From: Heliopora coerulea
Taxonomy: Eukaryota > Cnidaria > Anthozoa > Scleralcyonacea > Helioporidae
DNA: 64,000 nt
Assembly (NCBI GenBank): GCA_030142905.1
Contig: JASJOG010000100.1
Span: 1,161,210 to 1,225,209 of the forward strand
Direction: 5' to 3'
Shown: positions 59,322 to 64,000 of the stretch, piece after piece
How positions within the stretch are numbered: position 1 is the first letter of the stretch
Layout: each line of letters opens with the position of its first letter
Notes under the pieces: generated by a model
What the model was told of the DNA's origin: nothing
The model's input: only the letters and a program-made list of their open reading frames with translations
The model's database searches: none
Program-made: the position numbers and the translations under genes

Positions 59322-60986
59322 TCATGGTTGAGTATAGTGCGAAAGCGTGCGTGCAGAGGGATCTTCTGTGTCAGACCATTTGGGCAACCAGAAGTATGGA
59401 ATGACGTGACTTTGGCCTGGAAATTTACTTTCGAAGATTTTCCGATAATAGTATGATTCTTTGGTTTTGGGGGTGTTGAACGAATAACGTTCTGGTGCCG
59501 TCTCCAATTTCAGATCACTAACAACCTTCCCACAATACTTCTGAATGATCTCATACCAAGATGCACCGGGCTCGGTGGAGGATACCCCGTCACTGAATGC
59601 CTCTTTGGGACGCCAAAGAATTTCCCTAGGCAGCAGTTCAGCGTCGTCAAATGAGGACCGCAACAGGTACTTCTCAATTCCATCACGAGGCTGGCGAATG
59701 GAAGGCTCAAGGGACAAGAAATAAGAAGTAAAGGCAACGTCCAAGAATGGAACTCGGATTTCCAAGCCATGGGCAGCGGTTGAACGATCTCCGCGGAGGA
59801 CATCATACAAGTATAGGTCTTTCAGTAGACGTTTCGACTCGGCGTCAGCAGCTTCAGGAGAAGGTGCTTTGTGGAAGTAAATGTATCCCTGGACCAGTTC
59901 ATCGGATCCTTCACCTGAAAATATTACCACAGTATCGGTTTTTTCTCGGATGTACTTACTTACCAAAAACATTCCGACTGAAGCTCTAACTGTCGTGATG
60001 TCGTAGCTTTCCAAATGATCGATTACAGCTGGAATCGCAGCGAGACCTTCTTCTGGAGTAAAAACAACCTCATGGTGCTCAGTACCAAGGAAGTCTGCCA
60101 CCTTGCGCGCGGCTGCAAGATCGGTACTCCCAGTCATACCTGTCGAGAACGTCTGGATTGGATACGAAATGCCACTTTCTCGAGCCAGTTTCACCAACAC
60201 GGCAGCCACAAGACTAGAGTCTAAGCCCCCTGAGAGCAGGCAGCCGATACGACGATCGGACATGAGGCGTTTGCGAACGGCTTCGGTAAACAGAGCCCTA
60301 ATGTTCTCCTTTACATCGCTTTTCAACTTTACAGCAAAGTCAAACTCCGGAACCTTCGTCAAAGTCGTGTATGATGACATTTTCTTGATTATCGCGACAC
60401 CGTCAGTCTGGAACGACAGTGAGGCGTGGTAGCCAGGCAGAAAGGGCTCAATAACTGACTCCACTCCATCCAGATCCTTCTGCAGCTTCAACAAACCCTT
60501 GACTTCTGAACAGATAGCAAAACACCGATCCTTTGGAGACTTTAGAATAAACATAGGTCGAACACCAAAGGTGTCTCGCCCGAGATGGACTTGTTTCTTC
60601 CTGGTGTCGACAACGGCAAAAGCAAACACGCCGTCCATTAGCTGTGCCGTTTTTTCGCCTCCAAACTTATTGTATAAATGAAGAATCACCTCTCCATCGC
60701 ACTTAGTATGATATTTGAACCCATAAAGCTCTCCCAAAGCTTTGTGGTTGTAGATTTCCCCATTGTAGATGACGTAGAGATGGGGTAGGGAGAAGACTCG
60801 CATTGGCTGCATTCCGTAAACGCTGTCTACGATTGCGAGACGATGAAAGGCTAAGCAAGAGTTGCCAAAATTTGGAATGCTTTCTATTCGAAAGCAATCA
60901 GGACCACGGTGTGCCATCTTTAATGCACAGCTGAAGTATTCCGATACGTCCTCGGTGGCACCAAATATTGCCCAAATACCACACAT
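59322..60986 (-). CDS. ASNS: Asparagine synthetase (glutamine-hydrolysing)
   Basis: Makes asparagine from aspartate, glutamine and ATP in the cytosol, releasing AMP, pyrophosphate and glutamate. The 554-residue protein is close to the usual animal length (about 560). Residue 2 is the catalytic Cys of the N-terminal Ntn glutaminase domain, exposed after Met removal (MCGIWAIFG). RGPD (27-30), HRLAIVD and NGEIYN (75-80) follow. The synthetase domain has the PP-loop LSGGLDSS (251-258), then SYDITTVRASVGM, FSGEGSDE (356-363), GYIYFHKAPSP, HGLEIRVPFLD and the C-terminal NTPKTKE. The start is the ATG at 60986, because Cys must be second. The in-frame TTG codon 9 nt upstream is not the start. No break was seen. 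The whole coding region is one exon, unlike the multi-exon vertebrate gene. Confidence 0.97.
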   Translation of the reverse strand: MCGIWAIFGATEDVSEYFSCALKMAHRGPDCFRIESIPNFGNSCLAFHRLAIVDSVYGMQPMRVFSLPHLYVIYNGEIYNHKALGELYGFKYHTKCDGEVILHLYNKFGGEKTAQLMDGVFAFAVVDTRKKQVHLGRDTFGVRPMFILKSPKDRCFAICSEVKGLLKLQKDLDGVESVIEPFLPGYHASLSFQTDGVAIIKKMSSYTTLTKVPEFDFAVKLKSDVKENIRALFTEAVRKRLMSDRRIGCLLSGGLDSSLVAAVLVKLARESGISYPIQTFSTGMTGSTDLAAARKVADFLGTEHHEVVFTPEEGLAAIPAVIDHLESYDITTVRASVGMFLVSKYIREKTDTVVIFSGEGSDELVQGYIYFHKAPSPEAADAESKRLLKDLYLYDVLRGDRSTAAHGLEIRVPFLDVAFTSYFLSLEPSIRQPRDGIEKYLLRSSFDDAELLPREILWRPKEAFSDGVSSTEPGASWYEIIQKYCGKVVSDLKLETAPERYSFNTPKTKESYYYRKIFESKFPGQSHVIPYFWLPKWSDTEDPSARTLSHYTQP

Positions 60987-61012
60987 TTTAGGCAATTCGT
61001 GCGATTAAAAAA

Positions 61013-61017
61013 CCTAT
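61013..61017 (-). other. Likely splice acceptor in the ASNS 5'UTR
   Basis: On the minus strand a pyrimidine-rich tract (TTTTTTGTTTTCTGTCTCATAG) ends 27 nt before the ASNS ATG, with AG at 61015-61014. This suggests that the coding exon begins at 61013 and that a non-coding first exon lies upstream, between about 61.1 and 64 kb or beyond. I could not identify that exon. Confidence 0.55.
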
Positions 61018-61916
61018 GAGACAGAAAACAAAAAATATACAAGCATAAAATAAGACTTGGTTTCCAAGTACTACAGTTTAGCATCTCAGGAATTTAGTTT
61101 ACTTGGGCAACAAACCAGTACATAAAATAAAAGTTTAGGTCCATCTACTTACTTTTCCCCTTAGCACACGAATTACAAATTAATTACCCTCAAAAACGTA
61201 CGGAAATAACCCAACTCAATACAGTCGCGGCCTTTTGACAGTTGATTTTTTTAGATATTTTCTTTGACCTAAGTATCTTCGAAGTTACAACTAAAACACA
61301 TTACATCGGTAGTGAGGGAAACGACTGACCTTAGTTTTATATTCAAAATTAAAGAGTGATTAAACACAACAAACTGTATCCATTAGACTCATTAAGGAGG
61401 GTTGGTCTTTTACGTAGCTGCGTTGGCAGAAATTTCTCAAGGAGTTTAGTGTGACGTATCACCAGTATGGAGGAGGTTAATGTGATGTGTATTGCTTTTA
61501 TTTCACAGTTTTTACAGCGTCTTTCTTGCCCTCTTTCTTGACGTTAGTTGTAGTGATGGGGGTAGAGGTTTGAACACCAACTCCCCCCCTTCGCAATGTG
61601 ACTTCTTTCATACATTTCTACATGAAGACAAGGGTCTTGCTTGATGTAGTCCTTTAAGCAGCCAGTTCGTCGTGCGCCTTAAATTCTTTTTGCAAAATGG
61701 AAGTTAAATTAGCCGCGATAAATTGACACAAATTTGATGCCATCTCTTAAATTCAAGAGCAAAAAAATCCAATTTCTCATTCTTCAGTGGCATACTGTAA
61801 AAAGTACTTTATTAAAACATATTTTCTTTTGTTTCTATATGACAACACATTTAAGTCCAACTGTAACCCAACTTGAAATAAAGGCGAGGTACACCAATTT
61901 TGACGTCAAAACCAGG

Positions 61917-62131
61917 GCAGGTGCGCAACTAGAGGGAGGTTGGGGCGCCTGGGTCACGACCCCTACCCCTTTTGTGGAAAATCTTATATGTGCCCTTTCA
62001 GAGACAGCTTTTTGCCCTCACTTCCCAAAACCACGTAGACCTTTTTCATTCGAAATGATCAAAATTGCCACAACGGTGCCTTAAAACTATCATCCGACCC
62101 CAGTCGTTCGAGAATCCCAGTTGCGCCTCTT
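61917..62131. mobile_element. Small MITE upstream of ASNS
   Basis: AGGTGCGCAACTAGAGGG at the left and inverted AGAGGCGCAACTGGG at the right, about 215 bp. Confidence 0.45.
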
Positions 62132-64000
62132 TTGATCTTCTCTTGGTTTTATCCAGTTGGAGGTCCAGATGGCAAACTCCCTGTCTATTTTATCCCGCTC
62201 TAAACCCTTCAACAAAGGTCTCACAATTATGTCAAAATCGAGGTATTACTAAGTTTACTGGAATAACGCATGTTTATTTATAGACATATATGGAAGCTTC
62301 CTCAACCCTCAATTTATGGAACACCCCCTACCACTGTATGGTTATGTCAAGTAAATGGCTCACTTGAAAGATCTAATGCAAGTCGTTCCAGATATTTTAC
62401 AACATCTGTGGTCAACGTTGATCAGACATTTTGTAATACATTAGAAAGTGTTAATACCATTCGGGGCTGTAGCGGACGTGTAGGCACTGCATCAGGAGGT
62501 CAGCTACATGTAACAAGATATTCTCTTACTCGGGGGAGTAGGAACCTTGGACGATTTGGGGCTCGTGCTTCTGAAAATGATAAAAGACTGGCCATTGGCG
62601 TAGAAAGTGTCCCATTCTCATTTAACAAACAGATCACTTTTCAAAACAACGATTTCTCTACAAGACAACTGATGTGATTTTGAACCCACCATATTCAGTG
62701 ATGAAGTCATCAGAAACACCAGTGGTTCGTCAGCTACTACTTCCCAGTAAATTTTTCAACATATTTTTCAGTAAATAGAGAAATGTGGAATTTTTATGCA
62801 ACCAATGCCCTCCCTTGCTTCCCCTTCAAAGGCCACTCATTTTGAACATGTGATAGAACACGCTAAAATAATGTGGCTTTGTGTGATTTATACCAGTTTT
62901 TAGGAATTTTTTATAAGGTCTCAAAACACAGGAAACACTATTTTAGATACTTGAGATATACAAAGTTTTAACTTTCTTGGGCCTTGGAGAATAGACTTTT
63001 GAGAAGCAGACTACTAGGATGCTGAACCACCATGCATGAAATTCTGAATGTGGTTGTTTGAGTTCTGGTCTGGTACATATGAATGATGGTTTGTTGAATC
63101 AAAGCTATTGCCACTTATGGCAGTCACAGGTAAAATTTAATTGTTGGGATAATCAACCACTCATGTTAGTAGATAGAAAAATTACTAACCAAATCACAAA
63201 GTTAACCATCCAAGATTCTATGGGTGGATTTCCAATTTGCTTCTTATTCTGGAAGTCCTTTTAGATTTAAATTTGCATGTTCTGATTGTCTGAAATCAAT
63301 CATTCTTGAAGCAGAAAAAATGAACTCAAGCATTTGCCAAAATTTAATTACATCCTTTCAAACAAGATTTTTTCTGGTTCAAAATAATCTCAAATAGAAT
63401 TTTTCCTAACCATGTCAGGTTACTTGAACAGAATTTTAGAGACCATACAATGAAAACTACTAGTCAGTGGTGAATGGGATACTGTTAATTTTGAGCCCTG
63501 TTAGTGGTGTGTTACAAGTCTGTATAACACTCATTAATGCTAAAAAATGTCATTTCCATACAAACCACTACATAATCATTACTGGTGGTGGGAACTTGAG
63601 TTTCTCAGTCATGTTCTGTCAATACTTATTGTAAAACTTGAAAAATATGGCCAACTAGCCATATCTTGGCTAACAAATCTAAGCATCAGGTTATCCATGC
63701 TACTAGATTTTCCATATAAATTGTAGTCAGTAACAGTCAACTCCACTTTGCTGTAATTACCAGTTGGTGATTTTATTCACCATAGGAAATGTCTCTAAGC
63801 TTTTATGCAAGATGACAATGTGCAACAAATTGCACCTTTGGCCTAAAAGGCTTGTCTTCTACTCAGAGTCCTGAATCTGCCACTGCATTTTGAAAAAGTA
63901 GCCATATGGCATGTGATATGGCAGCTCCCTTTTAACCAGTGGAACTTATAGGACAAATTAACTCATCCCCAATCCTTTAAATGGCCCTCAATGAATGAGT
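62132..64000. other. Upstream of ASNS, no coding gene recognised
   Basis: Presumably holds the ASNS promoter or first exon on the minus strand, not resolved. A plus-strand open frame at 62270-62677 is not like any family I know. Confidence 0.35.

Noticed and set aside
62270..62677. 135-codon plus-strand open frame upstream of ASNS
   Set aside because: No family resemblance, overlaps no splice pattern I can support, and its length is within chance for the window.

Overview
The window is an AT-rich animal nuclear region with few genes and many transposons. Spliced coding exons, polyadenylation-type 3' ends, tRNA-derived SINEs, Penelope-like and CR1/Jockey-type retroelements, Tc1/mariner, hAT and pogo-type DNA elements and a short TTAGGG-type repeat all fit an invertebrate metazoan. 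Several dispersed repeats resemble ones I associate with anthozoan cnidarians, so a stony coral or sea anemone is my best guess. That is inference; no marker gene here proves it.

Layout: 1-16 kb holds no convincing gene. It carries non-autonomous TIR elements (1.54-2.29, 3.99-4.80, 8.93-9.84, 10.55-13.10, 13.74-14.43 kb), a roughly 152 bp tandem array inside one of them, an inverted Penelope-type terminal sequence at 6 kb and a SINE palindrome at 15.7-16.0 kb. Two related segments (6.83-10.06 kb and 16.55-21.93 kb) form an old duplication. They contain decayed copies of one exon on the minus strand. The second also has a first exon for a secreted protein with a TATA box. A Penelope element in an almost perfect head-to-head palindrome (19.1-21.8 kb) is inserted in the second segment. 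A truncated LINE follows at 22.5-23.6 kb.

26.8-49.3 kb holds two convergent MFSD6-like major facilitator transporter genes (26809-34644 plus; 45731-49346 minus). Each has a large first coding exon and a short last exon, with the intron at the same place and phase, so they are an inverted paralog pair. The intron of the first is 6 kb of nested mobile DNA: a Tc1 copy split by a MITE, a foldback MITE, a Penelope fragment with a GIY-YIG domain and hammerhead-ribozyme-like arms, and a deleted mariner. Between the genes lie a complete hAT-type element with 8 bp target duplications, a BED/CGGBP1-like element and further MITEs.

49-59 kb is again mostly intergenic, with a pogo-type MITE, a frameshifted chromo-barrel-like reading frame at 54.2-54.6 kb and a TIR element at 55-56 kb. 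At 59.3-61.0 kb (minus) lies a full-length asparagine synthetase whose whole coding region is in one exon, preceded by a likely 5'UTR splice acceptor.

The most unusual theme is inverted symmetry. Three Penelope-related loci and one SINE pair are near-symmetric palindromes, and one Penelope locus carries the parts of a hammerhead ribozyme on both arms.
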